Notes under the pieces: model-generated
Databases searched by the model: none
What the model was told of the DNA's origin: nothing
Seen by the model: only the letters and a program-made list of their open reading frames with translations
Translations under genes and position numbers: made by a program
Origin: Akkermansia massiliensis
GTDB lineage: Bacteria > Verrucomicrobiota > Verrucomicrobiia > Verrucomicrobiales > Akkermansiaceae
Reading direction: 5' to 3'
NCBI RefSeq assembly: GCF_023516715.1
Contig: NZ_JAMGSI010000002.1
Span: 620,001-684,000 of the forward strand
DNA length: 64,000 nt
In this document: one piece after another, positions 18,344 to 26,857 of the stretch
How positions within the stretch are numbered: the stretch's first letter is position 1
Layout: each line of letters starts with the position of its first letter

Positions 18344-19162
18344 ATGAATAAAACAGTTGCTTTCATCGGCCTGGGCGCTGCCGTCTGCATGACGGCCCCC
18401 GCATTTGCCCAGGACACCCATCTTTCCCTGACCAAGGAGAGCGTTGCCAGCATGCATGAAATTACGGCGGCGCTGGACAAGGTGACGGACGAGCCCGGAG
18501 CGGCGGACGCCGTGAAAACGGTCAAAAAGGTGCGTGAAAAGCTGGTGGACCTCGGAAAAAGGCAGCTTGAACTTCCCGGCGCCACGCCGCAGGAGCAGGC
18601 GCAGATTTCCGCCCAGATGACGGAAGTGCAGAAAATTTCCGGTGAATTGGTGAAATCCCTTGCGCGCTTGAAAAAGGAAGGTCTGCTCACGCCCGATTTG
18701 CAGAAGGCCCTGATGGATTTGCAGTCCGTGCAGACGGAACTGGCGCAGGCTTCCCGGGACAAGGCCGCGCAGGCGGAGCCGTTCCCGAAGGATGCGGAGG
18801 GCAACACGCATGAAACCCTGCTGGCAAAAACCGTGGATGAAGTCAAAAACCTGGATGAATCCCTGTCCAGGGTGAAGGATGAGGAAACCAGCAAGGCCGC
18901 TGTGGACCAGATAGGGCATTACCGGGCCGCCCTGCTGGACATCGCCAAGAAACAGGCCGCCCTGCCGCCCCTCACCCGCAACCAGCAGGCCAAGCTGACG
19001 GGAGTGCAGCAGCAGCTTGTGGAAATGATGCAGCCCATCGTCAAGCATGTGACGGCCATCATGCTCTCTCCGGATGCCTCCAGGAATTTGAAGGAGGCCC
19101 TCAATTCCCTTTCCGAACTGCCCAAGGAAGTTCAGAAAATCCGTGAAGAGGCGGCCAAGTGA
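18344..19162 (+). CDS. Secreted helical protein with internal duplication
   Basis: A 272-residue exported protein (signal peptide ends in APAFA). The mature part is almost entirely alpha-helical and charged, with few aromatics. It contains two related halves: about residues 28-127 (KLVDLGKRQLELPGATPQEQ) and about 157-258 (ALLDIAKKQAALPPLTRNQQ), which align in order along their length, including the final DLQKALMDL versus NLKEALNSL. I know no family for it. A periplasmic scaffold or adaptor role is possible. The next gene is only about 70 bases downstream but has its own promoter-like TATAAT, so co-transcription is not certain. Confidence 0.7.
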   Translation: MNKTVAFIGLGAAVCMTAPAFAQDTHLSLTKESVASMHEITAALDKVTDEPGAADAVKTVKKVREKLVDLGKRQLELPGATPQEQAQISAQMTEVQKISGELVKSLARLKKEGLLTPDLQKALMDLQSVQTELAQASRDKAAQAEPFPKDAEGNTHETLLAKTVDEVKNLDESLSRVKDEETSKAAVDQIGHYRAALLDIAKKQAALPPLTRNQQAKLTGVQQQLVEMMQPIVKHVTAIMLSPDASRNLKEALNSLSELPKEVQKIREEAAK

Positions 19163-19203
19163 ACTTTTTGGGGGAATGCCCCTCTTTTGGACTGGTCAAA
19201 AAT

Positions 19204-19215
19204 TATAATTGTTCT
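19204..19215 (+). promoter_or_regulatory. Probable -10 region of the radical SAM operon
   Basis: TATAATTGTTCT lies 20 bases upstream of ATG 19235. The same 12-base string occurs at 41678-41689, just upstream of the thioesterase gene, which supports a shared promoter element. Confidence 0.5.
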
Positions 19216-19234
19216 AAAGTGGCTGTCCTGAGGA

Positions 19235-20296
19235 ATGCGACCGATTTTTAGTGAAACAGATCTCAATGAACGCCCCTTCCTGGTTTTCTGGGAAGTGACG
19301 CGCGCCTGCGCGCTGGCGTGCAAGCATTGCCGCGCCGTAGCCCAGCCGCGGCCCCATCCTGATGAACTGACCCATGAGGAAGCCCTGCGCCTGATTGACC
19401 AATTGGCGGAGCTGCGCCCTCCCATGCTGGTGCTGACGGGCGGGGACCCCGTCATGAGGCCGGACATTCTGGAATTGATCCGCGCGGCGGCCGGCAAGGG
19501 GCTGCATGTGGCATTGAGCCCCGCCGCTACCGCCCGGCTGCTGCATGCGGACTTCCATGCCTTGAAGGAGGCGGGGGTTCAAAGCATGTCCCTGAGCCTG
19601 GACGGGGCGCATGAGGCCACCCATGACGCCTTCCGCGGCGTTCCCCACACGTATGAACGGACCCTGCGCGCGGCGGAAATGGCGAAGGAAGCGGGGATGC
19701 ACCTGCAAATCAACACCACCATCACCAAGAGCACCCTGGGCGAGTTTGACGACTTTGTGGAGCTGATGAAGAAGATGCAGCCGGGCATGTGGAGCGTGTT
19801 CCTGCTGGTGCCTACGGGCCGGGCCGCCATGGATGAAATGCCCACGGCGGAAGAAGTGGAGGCCGTTTGGGAAAAACTCAGCAAGGTAAGCCGTGAAGTC
19901 CCCTTCGGCGTCAAGACCACGGAAGGGCACCATTACCGCCGCGTGGCGCTTCAGGAAGCCCGCGCGCAGGGGAGCAAGCCCGCGCGCCGCGCCGTTCCCA
20001 CCCGGGACGGCAAGGGCATCATGTTCATCTCCCATACCGGGGAAATCCAGCCTTCCGGATTCCTGCCCGTTACGGCGGGAAACGTGCGGACGGATGATCC
20101 GGGGGAAATCTACCGCACGCACCCCCTTTTCCTCAAACTCCGGGATGACAATGCACTGGAAGGCAAATGCGGCCGGTGCGAGTACCGCACCGTCTGCGGC
20201 GGCTCCCGTTCCCGCGCCTATGCCGTTTACGGAGACATGATGGCGGAAGACAACCTCTGCCCCTACCAGCCCAGGCTTTCACAACACCATGATTAA
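19235..20296 (+). CDS. Radical SAM/SPASM protein, AhbD-like (TIGR04053 type)
   Basis: A 353-residue cytoplasmic enzyme. The radical SAM cluster ligands are Cys25, Cys29 and Cys32 (VTRACALACKHCRA), followed by LTGGDPVMRPD and FLLVPTGRA. The C-terminal SPASM region has GKCGRCEYRTVCGG. The protein follows AhbD, the enzyme that decarboxylates iron-coproporphyrin to haem b in the siroheme-dependent route, along most of its length. However, the segment that reads QPCGYL in AhbD as I recall it is QPSGFLP here, so one Cys is replaced by Ser. I therefore call it AhbD-like. The next gene overlaps by eight bases and resembles AhbC, the preceding enzyme of that pathway. Confidence 0.78.
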   Translation: MRPIFSETDLNERPFLVFWEVTRACALACKHCRAVAQPRPHPDELTHEEALRLIDQLAELRPPMLVLTGGDPVMRPDILELIRAAAGKGLHVALSPAATARLLHADFHALKEAGVQSMSLSLDGAHEATHDAFRGVPHTYERTLRAAEMAKEAGMHLQINTTITKSTLGEFDDFVELMKKMQPGMWSVFLLVPTGRAAMDEMPTAEEVEAVWEKLSKVSREVPFGVKTTEGHHYRRVALQEARAQGSKPARRAVPTRDGKGIMFISHTGEIQPSGFLPVTAGNVRTDDPGEIYRTHPLFLKLRDDNALEGKCGRCEYRTVCGGSRSRAYAVYGDMMAEDNLCPYQPRLSQHHD

Positions 20297-21536
20297 CATT
20301 ACCAGACTTTGGACAGGGGCGGAACAGCCCGCGGACCATTTGAGATACGGGCAGGGCCACGGGCACGGCCGCTCCGCGGGAGGCGCCGTGGAATCCTGCG
20401 CTCCGGCTTCGTCCCGCGTCCGCAAGCCCATTGTGGTCTGGAACATCACGCGCACCTGCAACCTCAAGTGCGTGCATTGCTATGCGGACGCCTCCGCCCG
20501 GAAATTTGAAGGGGAGCTGGATTGGGACCAGTGCTGCGCGGTCATTGACGATCTGGCGGACTACAAGGTGAACGCCCTGCTGTTCTCCGGCGGGGAGCCG
20601 CTGGTGCACCCGCGCTTCATGGAGCTGCTGGAACGGGCCACTGGAAAAGGGCTGAAAGTGACCATTTCCACGAACGGCACCCGCATCACGCCGGAGGCCG
20701 CCGCGCGGTTCAAGGAACTGGGCGTGGCGTACGTGGGCATTTCCCTGGACGGCATCGGCGCCGTTCATGACAAGTTCCGCGGCGTGAAAGGCTCCTTTGA
20801 ACAGGCGGTGCGCGGGTTCAAGCTCTGCAGTGAAGTGGGGCAGAAGACGGGCCTGCGCCTGACGCTGACCCGCAACAACGTGCAGTGCATGGACCAGATT
20901 CTGGACTTCATTGACGCCAATGACATCCAGCGCGTCTGCTTCTACCATCTGGTGCCCACGGGCCGCGGCGTGGAAGTGCAGACGTTGACGCAGGAGGAAG
21001 CGCGGAACGCCATGGATACGCTGATTGCCCGCGTGGAGGAATGGAAGGCGGAAGGCAAAAACCGTGAAGTGCTGACCGTCACCCAGCCAGCGGACGGCAT
21101 TTACCTGCTGCTGCGCCAGCTCCGGGAAGGCTCCCCGCTGGCGAAGGAAACCCTGAACCTTCTTCAATGGAACGGCGGCGGGGCGAACAGCTCCGGCCGC
21201 GGCATCGCCAACATTGACACGCAGGGCGTGGTGCACCCGGACCAATTCTGGCAATCCGTCACGCTGGGCAATGTGAAGAACAACCTGTTTTCCGATCTGT
21301 GGGACGCCAAGGCGGGGGCCGCGGCGGAGATGCTGCCTGAGTTGCGCGGGTCCGACAATCCCCTGGAACGGCAGAAAAAAATTGAAGGCCGCTGCGGCCG
21401 CTGTGTGCACTTTGCCTTGTGCGGCGGTGGCTTCCGCACGCGCGCCGCATTTGCCAACGGGCACTGGTACGGGTCCGATCCCGGCTGCTACCTGACGGAA
21501 GAGGAAATTTCCACCCCTCTGCCGGAAATCAGGTAA
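20289..21536 (+). CDS. Radical SAM/SPASM protein, AhbC-like (12,18-didecarboxysiroheme deacetylase-like)
   Basis: A 415-residue enzyme beginning MINITRLWTG-AEQPADHLRYG, a lead-in characteristic of AhbC. The radical SAM motif is Cys57, Cys61, Cys64 (TRTCNLKCVHCYA), then LFSGGEPLVHPRF. The C-terminal SPASM-like part has GRCGRCVHFALCGGG and a last Cys in SDPGCYL. AhbC removes the acetate side chains of 12,18-didecarboxysiroheme to give iron-coproporphyrin. Overlap with the upstream AhbD-like gene implies one operon and one pathway, probably haem or a modified tetrapyrrole. Siroheme decarboxylase genes (ahbA/B) are not in the window, so the complete pathway is not shown. Confidence 0.78.
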   Translation: MINITRLWTGAEQPADHLRYGQGHGHGRSAGGAVESCAPASSRVRKPIVVWNITRTCNLKCVHCYADASARKFEGELDWDQCCAVIDDLADYKVNALLFSGGEPLVHPRFMELLERATGKGLKVTISTNGTRITPEAAARFKELGVAYVGISLDGIGAVHDKFRGVKGSFEQAVRGFKLCSEVGQKTGLRLTLTRNNVQCMDQILDFIDANDIQRVCFYHLVPTGRGVEVQTLTQEEARNAMDTLIARVEEWKAEGKNREVLTVTQPADGIYLLLRQLREGSPLAKETLNLLQWNGGGANSSGRGIANIDTQGVVHPDQFWQSVTLGNVKNNLFSDLWDAKAGAAAEMLPELRGSDNPLERQKKIEGRCGRCVHFALCGGGFRTRAAFANGHWYGSDPGCYLTEEEISTPLPEIR

Positions 21537-21614
21537 AATCCGCAGGCTGTTCCCTTCTCCGGAAGAAGCTCCAAATACGGTGGCATATTCCTCAGGCCGT
21601 CTTTGGGAACAAGA

Positions 21615-21722
21615 GCCTCCCGGCACTTGAACGCGGCTGATTGTAACCGCGAAGGCGGGGAGGCAGGGAGCGGCTGGAAATGCCTCCTTTCCCTGCTTTA
21701 CAAGGGAGGCGGCATGGCATAG
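21615..21722 (+). promoter_or_regulatory. Structured 5' leader of metY with two-codon upstream ORF
   Basis: The leader can fold into an outer stem (GCCTCCC at 21615-21621 with GGGGAGG at 21657-21663) enclosing an inner stem (GCGG 21633-21636 with CCGC 21647-21650). A second hairpin follows (GCCTCC-type arm at 21682-21689 with AAGGGAGGC at 21702-21710). The GGGAGG of that hairpin is a good ribosome-binding site for a minimal ORF, ATG GCA TAG (21714-21722), 13 bases before the true metY start. A cis-regulatory switch is plausible; no known riboswitch consensus was matched with confidence. Confidence 0.4.
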
Positions 21723-21734
21723 CATCCCTGCATC

Positions 21735-23024
21735 ATGAGTCAGGAATTGAGACCGGAAACCCTGTGCGTGCAGGCGGGCTGGACCCCCAGAAAGGGTGAA
21801 CCCCGCGTATTGCCCATTTACCAGAGCACCACGTTCAAGTATGAAACCAGCGAACAAATGGCCAAACTGTTCGATCTGGAGGAAGCCGGATTCTTCTATA
21901 CGCGCCTCCAGAACCCTACCAATGAGGCGGTTGCCAGAAAAATCGCCGAACTGGAAGGCGGCGTGGCCGCCATTCTGACCTCTTCCGGACAGGCGGCCTC
22001 TTTCTTTGCCGTCTTCAACATCTGCGAGGCGGGGGACCACATCGTCAGCACCGCGTCCATTTACGGAGGCACGTACAACCTTTTTGCCGTCACGTTCCGG
22101 AAAATGGGCATTGAGGTCACCTTTGTGGACCAGGACGCCCCGGCGGAGGAAATCGCCAAAGCCTTCCGTCCCAATACGAAGGCCCTCTTTGCGGAAACCG
22201 TTTCCAACCCCACGCTCTGCGTGCTGGACATCCGCAAAATGGCGGACATCGCCCATGCGCACGGCGTCCCCCTGATCGTGGACAACACCTTCGCCACCCC
22301 CATCAACTGCCGCCCCTTTGAATGGGGGGCGGATATCGTCACCCACTCCACCACCAAGTACATGGACGGCCATGCCGCGGCGGTGGGCGGCGTGATCGTG
22401 GACAGCGGCAACTTTGACTGGGAAGCCCACAGGGACAAATTCCCGGGCCTGACGGAGCCGGACCCTTCCTATCACGGGCTTTCCTACAGCAAGAGCTTCG
22501 GCAAGGGCGCCTACATCACCAAGGCGACCGTCCAGCTCATGCGCGACCTGGGTTCCATTCAATCCCCGCAGAATGCCTTCCTGCTCAACCTGGGCCTGGA
22601 AACCCTCCACCTGCGCGTGCCGCGGCACTGTGAAAACGCGCAAAAGGTGGCGGAATTCCTGCAAGGGCAGGAGGATGTGGCCTGGATCAACTATCCGGGC
22701 CTGCCGTCCAACAAATACCATGACCTGGCGCGGAAGCAATTCCGCAACGGGCAATCCTGCGGCGTGGTGACCTTCGGCATCAAGGGTGGCCGTGAACGCG
22801 CCATCAAGTTCATGGACAGCCTGAAACTGGCCGCCATCGTAACCCATGTGGCGGATTCCCGCACCTGCGTCCTCCATCCCGCCAGCCATACGCACCGCCA
22901 GTTGACGGATGAGCAGCTCATGGAGGCGGGCGTCCGGCCGGACCTCATCCGGTTCTCCGTGGGAACGGAAGCCGCGGAAGACATCATTGCGGACCTCAAG
23001 CAGGCTCTGGAAGCCATCCGTTAA
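21735..23024 (+). CDS. metY: O-acetylhomoserine sulfhydrylase (aminocarboxypropyltransferase)
   Basis: A 429-residue PLP enzyme of the Cys/Met metabolism family that makes homocysteine (or methionine with methanethiol) from O-acetylhomoserine and sulfide. The start reads MSQELRPETLCVQAGW, and the length over 420 residues with the long insert after the PLP lysine is typical of MetY rather than MetB. Active-site segments: YTRLQNPTNEAVARKIAELE, SSGQAASFFA, IVDNTFATP, and HSTTKYMDGH with PLP-binding Lys208. The C-terminal SHTHRQLTDEQL, which contacts the substrate carboxylate, is intact. It follows the AhbC-like gene by about 200 bases and has its own structured leader. Confidence 0.95.
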   Translation: MSQELRPETLCVQAGWTPRKGEPRVLPIYQSTTFKYETSEQMAKLFDLEEAGFFYTRLQNPTNEAVARKIAELEGGVAAILTSSGQAASFFAVFNICEAGDHIVSTASIYGGTYNLFAVTFRKMGIEVTFVDQDAPAEEIAKAFRPNTKALFAETVSNPTLCVLDIRKMADIAHAHGVPLIVDNTFATPINCRPFEWGADIVTHSTTKYMDGHAAAVGGVIVDSGNFDWEAHRDKFPGLTEPDPSYHGLSYSKSFGKGAYITKATVQLMRDLGSIQSPQNAFLLNLGLETLHLRVPRHCENAQKVAEFLQGQEDVAWINYPGLPSNKYHDLARKQFRNGQSCGVVTFGIKGGRERAIKFMDSLKLAAIVTHVADSRTCVLHPASHTHRQLTDEQLMEAGVRPDLIRFSVGTEAAEDIIADLKQALEAIR

Positions 23025-23046
23025 ACCGGTCTTTCCTTTCTCGTGC

Positions 23047-23084
23047 GAACAGCCGTTCCGCGCATGTCCGCGGAGCGGCTGTTC
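23047..23084 (+). terminator. Long hairpin downstream of metY
   Basis: A 16-bp stem (GAACAGCCG... with its complement, one G-T pair) and a 6-base loop 22 bases after the metY stop. There is no T-run, so termination would need help, or the hairpin protects the 3' end of the mRNA. Confidence 0.55.
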
Positions 23085-23444
23085 TGCGTGGGTGACGGGT
23101 GAAAAAGCCGGGATGGCCCGGCGTATTGAATGTTTCCGGAAAAGAGCGCCGGCAAACGGGAGGGCGAGGCATATGCTCCCGCTGGGGAAAGACCGTTTCC
23201 GGCAGCAGGGGCCTCCCGGCTCCTGTAAAAACCTGCGGAAACTCCGCAGAAAAATAACTTCATTTCATGTTCTCCTTATTCCAAAGTTTAATTCCACGTA
23301 AAATAGGTATTTTAATAGGGTTATAAAGAAAAATCCAGCAACGGCGAATTACGGGGAACGGCTCGGCCATTCAACCTCAAGAAGATGCGCCGGATTTCAG
23401 AAAAATCTGAAAATTCAAAGACTTTTCTTCTTAAATGTAAATTG

Positions 23445-23474
23445 ACACACCATAATAAATTTATTATGGTGTGT
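23445..23474. promoter_or_regulatory. Perfect 30-bp palindrome directly upstream of a PEP-CTERM gene
   Basis: Left arm ACACACCATAATAAA (23445-23459) and right arm TTTATTATGGTGTGT (23460-23474) are exact complements without a loop. The palindrome starts inside a TTGACA (23443-23448), a -35 match, with TATGGT 16 bases on, and ends five bases before the ATG at 23480. It is therefore well placed to be an operator over the promoter, or a hairpin that controls translation. Confidence 0.65.
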
Positions 23475-23479
23475 AACTT

Positions 23480-24178
23480 ATGAAAAATAGATATTGTGCT
23501 GTATTAATAAGTTGCGCCAGTGTGCTGGCTGCAAATGCTGCTACCATCATTGCCGAACTGCCCGAATCAGCCAATCTGTCGCAAACCGCGACCATGGCGC
23601 CGCAAACGGGAAACCAGCTGCTGGATAAAGTAAAAGGCCGTGAATTTGGCGTCTATGCGGGAGGCAATAACAACAGCCTGGCCAACTGGCCCCAGAATGG
23701 GGAGGGAACCTGGGTCAACCATGATGACGTCGGTTCCATCATCCTGTGCGGCAGAAGCGGCGTGGCCGGAGACTCCTTTGCCATGGTGCTGGGCGGCCCC
23801 CGGCAGGGAGAGCTTGTTTCCTCCATCATCTTTTCCTGTGACACGCCCACCTCCGTCATCACGAGCTACACCATGGTGCTGGCGGTTTACGACTCCGCCG
23901 GAACGTTGGTCCGGAACCTTTCCACCGTGGAAAGCTTTACCTTTGATTCCACTTCAAGAACGACGACCGTTTCCCTGGACATGGCGGATTCTCCCCTGGC
24001 GTGGGGGGAAGGATACAAGCTGGTTGCCGGAGTGCGCGGCGGCGCGGGCGGCGCCACCTCCCCCTATACGCTTGCCAACATCCAAGTATCCTATGAAACC
24101 GTTCCGGAACCGGCTACCGCATCTCTGGGAATGCTTGGCCTGGGAGCCCTCGTCTTCCGGCGTTCCCGGAACCGGTGA
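23480..24178 (+). CDS. PEP-CTERM sorting-domain surface protein
   Basis: A 232-residue exported protein (signal peptide MKNRYCAVLISCASVLAANA). The mature part is Ser/Thr/Gly-rich and predicted beta-sandwich-like, without catalytic motifs that I recognise. The C-terminus is VPEPATASLGMLGLGALVF followed by RRSRNR, a PEP-CTERM signal like that of the protein at 265-1038, so the same exosortase should process both. No ribosome-binding site precedes the ATG; a perfect palindrome occupies that place. It is probably a single-gene unit. Confidence 0.9.
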   Translation: MKNRYCAVLISCASVLAANAATIIAELPESANLSQTATMAPQTGNQLLDKVKGREFGVYAGGNNNSLANWPQNGEGTWVNHDDVGSIILCGRSGVAGDSFAMVLGGPRQGELVSSIIFSCDTPTSVITSYTMVLAVYDSAGTLVRNLSTVESFTFDSTSRTTTVSLDMADSPLAWGEGYKLVAGVRGGAGGATSPYTLANIQVSYETVPEPATASLGMLGLGALVFRRSRNR

Positions 24179-24288
24179 GCGGTACACTTTTCAATCGGGA
24201 AGGAGGCGACCTGAAAAACGCCTCTTTTCCTTTTTCCGTTCGGAAAAGGCACGCTTTGGCATGGCGTAACGCGGCATTCCGGAATGGT

Positions 24289-25824
24289 TCATTCCCGGAG
24301 AGAATGTTCAAAGGCCCGGTACTGCACGGCCTCATACAAATGGGAATCCTGAATATCAGGGCTGCCCTCCAGATCCGCTATGGTGCGGGCCACCTTCAGA
24401 ATGCGGTCGTAGGCTCTGGCGGAAAGGGCCAGTTCTTCCACGGCGCGGAGCAGGATGGCGCGGCTTTCCGGCAGCAGGCGGCAATGCCTCTGGAGCGCTT
24501 TTCCGGAAAGTGCCGCATTGCTGCGGAAGGGAGTGCCCGCATATCTGCTGCACTGGAGCTGCCGGGCGGCCATCACGCGTTCCCTGATGCCGGCGGAACA
24601 TTCCCCGGCGGGTGCGGAGGCCAGAATAGAGGGGTCCACGGCGGGAACTTCCATCAGCAAGTCGAACCGGTCCAGAAGCGGTCCTGAAATCTTGCGGCGG
24701 TAGCGTGCGACCTGCGCCGGGGGACAGGTGCAGGTTCTTCTCCTGTCGCCCAGATAGCCGCAGGGGCACGGATTCATGGCGGCTGCCAGCATGAAGCGGC
24801 ACGGAAACGTCATGGTGCCGGAAGCGCGGGAAATGACCACCTGGCCGGATTCCAGCGGTTGCCGCAGAGTTTCCAGCGCGGCGCGGCGGAACTCCGGCAA
24901 TTCGTCCAGAAAGAGCACGCCGTTGTGGGCCAGGGACACTTCCCCCGGCGTGATATTCGCTCCTCCGCCCATCAGCCCGGCATCGGAAATGGTATGGTGC
25001 GGAGCCCGGAACGGACGCCGGGCCACCAGGCCGTTCCCCCGTTTCAGCAGTCCGCATACGGAATGGATTTTACTGGTTTCCAGAGCTTCCTCCGGATTCA
25101 GCGGAGGGAGAATGGTCGGGAGCCTCTGCGCCAGCATGGACTTGCCCGAACCCGGAGAACCGCAGAGAAGGATGTTATGGCCGCCTGCCGCCGCGATCTC
25201 CATGGCGCGGCGCGCATAGGGCTGCCCCTTGATCTCGTCGAAGTCAACGGCAGCCTCCTTGTCTTCGGCCTCCCGGTCCTCTCTTCCGGAAGCCGTGAAG
25301 GGAGGGGGCAGAACGGAGGAGGTAAGGAGTGCCCACGCCTCCTTCAAAGAAGCCACGGGGTAAATCTCCACGCCCTGCACGGGCGTTCCTTCGTGCGCGT
25401 TAGCACGTGGCAGCATGATGCGCTTCCTGCCCATGCGCCGCGCCTCCATAATCTGCGGCAGAATGCCCTGCACGGGGCGTACGGCGCCATCCAGGGCCAA
25501 TTCCCCCACGATGCACCAGGAAGAAGCGTCCATGTCCCTTTCCGCCGCTCCGGCAACCATTCCCAGGGCGATGGGGAGGTCAAACCCCGGTCCCTGCTTC
25601 CTTAAATCCGCCGGAGCCAGATTGACGACGAAAACGCCCTGCTGGAAGGGCAGTCCGCTGTTCTGGATGGCCGTATCCACGCGCTGCCCGCTCTCCTTCA
25701 CGGCCGCATCAGGCAGCCCCACGATAAAGGTGCGTTTTTCCGCCATGGGGCGGAAATCCACTTCCACCTCCACTTCTACGCCATCCACGCCCAGAACGGT
25801 GGAGGAATACAGCCGCGTCATCAT
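24289..25824 (-). CDS. comM: YifB/ComM family Mg-chelatase-like AAA+ ATPase
   Basis: A 511-residue cytoplasmic protein. The N-terminal ChlI-like domain (about residues 20-170) is followed by an AAA+ module with Walker A GSPGSGKSMLAQRLP, Walker B VLFLDELPEF and a C-terminal Mg-chelatase subunit domain. The Cys-rich loop CPCGYLGDRRRTCTC and GPLLDRFDLL are family signatures. In Vibrio and Haemophilus, ComM is a hexameric helicase that promotes branch migration during natural transformation; it is also widespread in species without known competence. It begins at ATG 25824 (MMTRLYSSTVLG). No competence genes are adjacent. Confidence 0.93.
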   Translation of the reverse strand: MMTRLYSSTVLGVDGVEVEVEVDFRPMAEKRTFIVGLPDAAVKESGQRVDTAIQNSGLPFQQGVFVVNLAPADLRKQGPGFDLPIALGMVAGAAERDMDASSWCIVGELALDGAVRPVQGILPQIMEARRMGRKRIMLPRANAHEGTPVQGVEIYPVASLKEAWALLTSSVLPPPFTASGREDREAEDKEAAVDFDEIKGQPYARRAMEIAAAGGHNILLCGSPGSGKSMLAQRLPTILPPLNPEEALETSKIHSVCGLLKRGNGLVARRPFRAPHHTISDAGLMGGGANITPGEVSLAHNGVLFLDELPEFRRAALETLRQPLESGQVVISRASGTMTFPCRFMLAAAMNPCPCGYLGDRRRTCTCPPAQVARYRRKISGPLLDRFDLLMEVPAVDPSILASAPAGECSAGIRERVMAARQLQCSRYAGTPFRSNAALSGKALQRHCRLLPESRAILLRAVEELALSARAYDRILKVARTIADLEGSPDIQDSHLYEAVQYRAFEHSLRE

Positions 25825-25897
25825 TCCTCCATGCTAGGAGGAAATAATGAAAAAGAAAGAAAAATAACAAAAATTCGGGGAATATCTAACAAATAAT

Positions 25898-26812
25898 TCA
25901 ACGGCGGGAGGCGCGCCGGAGAACTTCCCGTTCCTCTTCCGTCAGGCTGGACAGGCCGGAGCGGGATATTTTTTCCATGATTTCATCCACCTCCTCTTCG
26001 GAGGGATGGTTACCGGCGGGGCGGCGTGCGGAGTGCGAGGTGGAATGGTGGGAGGAAGAAACGACCCGCCGCCTGGGAGAGGACAGTTTTTCCTTCCACA
26101 GGATCAGCAATGTCAGGATGAACCCGGCGAACATGCCGCCCAGGTGTCCGGCTTCCCCGCCCGCGTTGTTCCACTGGAAAATAATGACGGCGCAGGCGAT
26201 GCCGAGGACGGCCAGGGCGAACTGGCGCACGCTCAAATTGACCGGAGGGAACAGAAGCTGCACCCGGGCGCGCGGAAAAAGCACCGCACACGCGGCCATG
26301 ATGCCATAAATGGAGCCGGAGGCCCCCACCATGGGAATGAAGCGCCATTCCGGATCAAAGAACCCCATGTACCCCAGCAGGGAGGAAAACAGGGCCGCCG
26401 CCACGCCGCAGAAGAGATAATACAGCAGGAAGCGCAGATGGCCGAAGCGTTCCTCCACGACCGGCCCGAAAAACCACAGGGCGATCATGTTGAACATGAT
26501 GTGCCCCAGATTGGCGTGCAGGAACTGGTAGGTGAACAATCGCCACAATTCCCCTTCATGAAAGCACGTGTATTCACTGTAGGCCCCGTAAAGCTGGATC
26601 AGGTCCAGACGGCCCGGCGGGTAAATATCCCGTGGAATATCCACCTGGAAGAAAAACCCGAGGATAAAGACGACCACATTGAGCAGGATCAGCCAGTGCA
26701 CCATCACGGCGCCGCGCTGGTCAAACAAATGCTCCCGTACCGTATCTCCCCAGTTCTCGTTCTCCGCTCGCATATAAGGCCGCATGTAATCGTGTTCAGG
26801 GCGTTTTGACAA
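25898..26812 (-). CDS. Rhomboid family intramembrane serine protease
   Basis: A 304-residue membrane protein with six hydrophobic segments between about residues 37 and 243. The catalytic dyad of rhomboids is visible: Ser165 in VGASGSIYG and His223 in AGHLGGMFAG. The conserved HANLGHIMFNM (His100 region) and GPVVEERFG are also present. Such enzymes cut membrane proteins within or next to the lipid bilayer. The cytoplasmic C-terminus is basic and Ser-rich (about residues 248-304) and ends in a Glu-rich helix. It lies on the same strand as comM and the FAD oxidoreductase, with short gaps. Confidence 0.93.
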   Translation of the reverse strand: MSKRPEHDYMRPYMRAENENWGDTVREHLFDQRGAVMVHWLILLNVVVFILGFFFQVDIPRDIYPPGRLDLIQLYGAYSEYTCFHEGELWRLFTYQFLHANLGHIMFNMIALWFFGPVVEERFGHLRFLLYYLFCGVAAALFSSLLGYMGFFDPEWRFIPMVGASGSIYGIMAACAVLFPRARVQLLFPPVNLSVRQFALAVLGIACAVIIFQWNNAGGEAGHLGGMFAGFILTLLILWKEKLSSPRRRVVSSSHHSTSHSARRPAGNHPSEEEVDEIMEKISRSGLSSLTEEEREVLRRASRR

Positions 26813-26857
26813 GGAAAATAGCTGTCCCGTTCAAGGAAGTACGGGAACCGCGCCGCA

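Larger units (their letters stand above)
23025..23479. other. Intergenic region ahead of the second PEP-CTERM gene
   Basis: The left part contains the metY hairpin (23047-23084). The middle is GC-neutral and holds nothing I can call. From about 23270 the composition becomes AT-rich, ending in a perfect 30-bp palindrome that stops five bases before the PEP-CTERM start codon. Confidence 0.5.

Noticed and set aside
21631-21690. A SAM-II-type riboswitch before metY
   Set aside because: Only a short string (CTGATTGTAACC) resembles it; the pseudoknot and downstream conserved bases could not be matched, so I list only a structured leader.
20133-22895. A 920-codon minus-strand open frame
   Set aside because: It is antisense to the AhbC-like and metY genes, which have clear conserved motifs; the frame itself has none.
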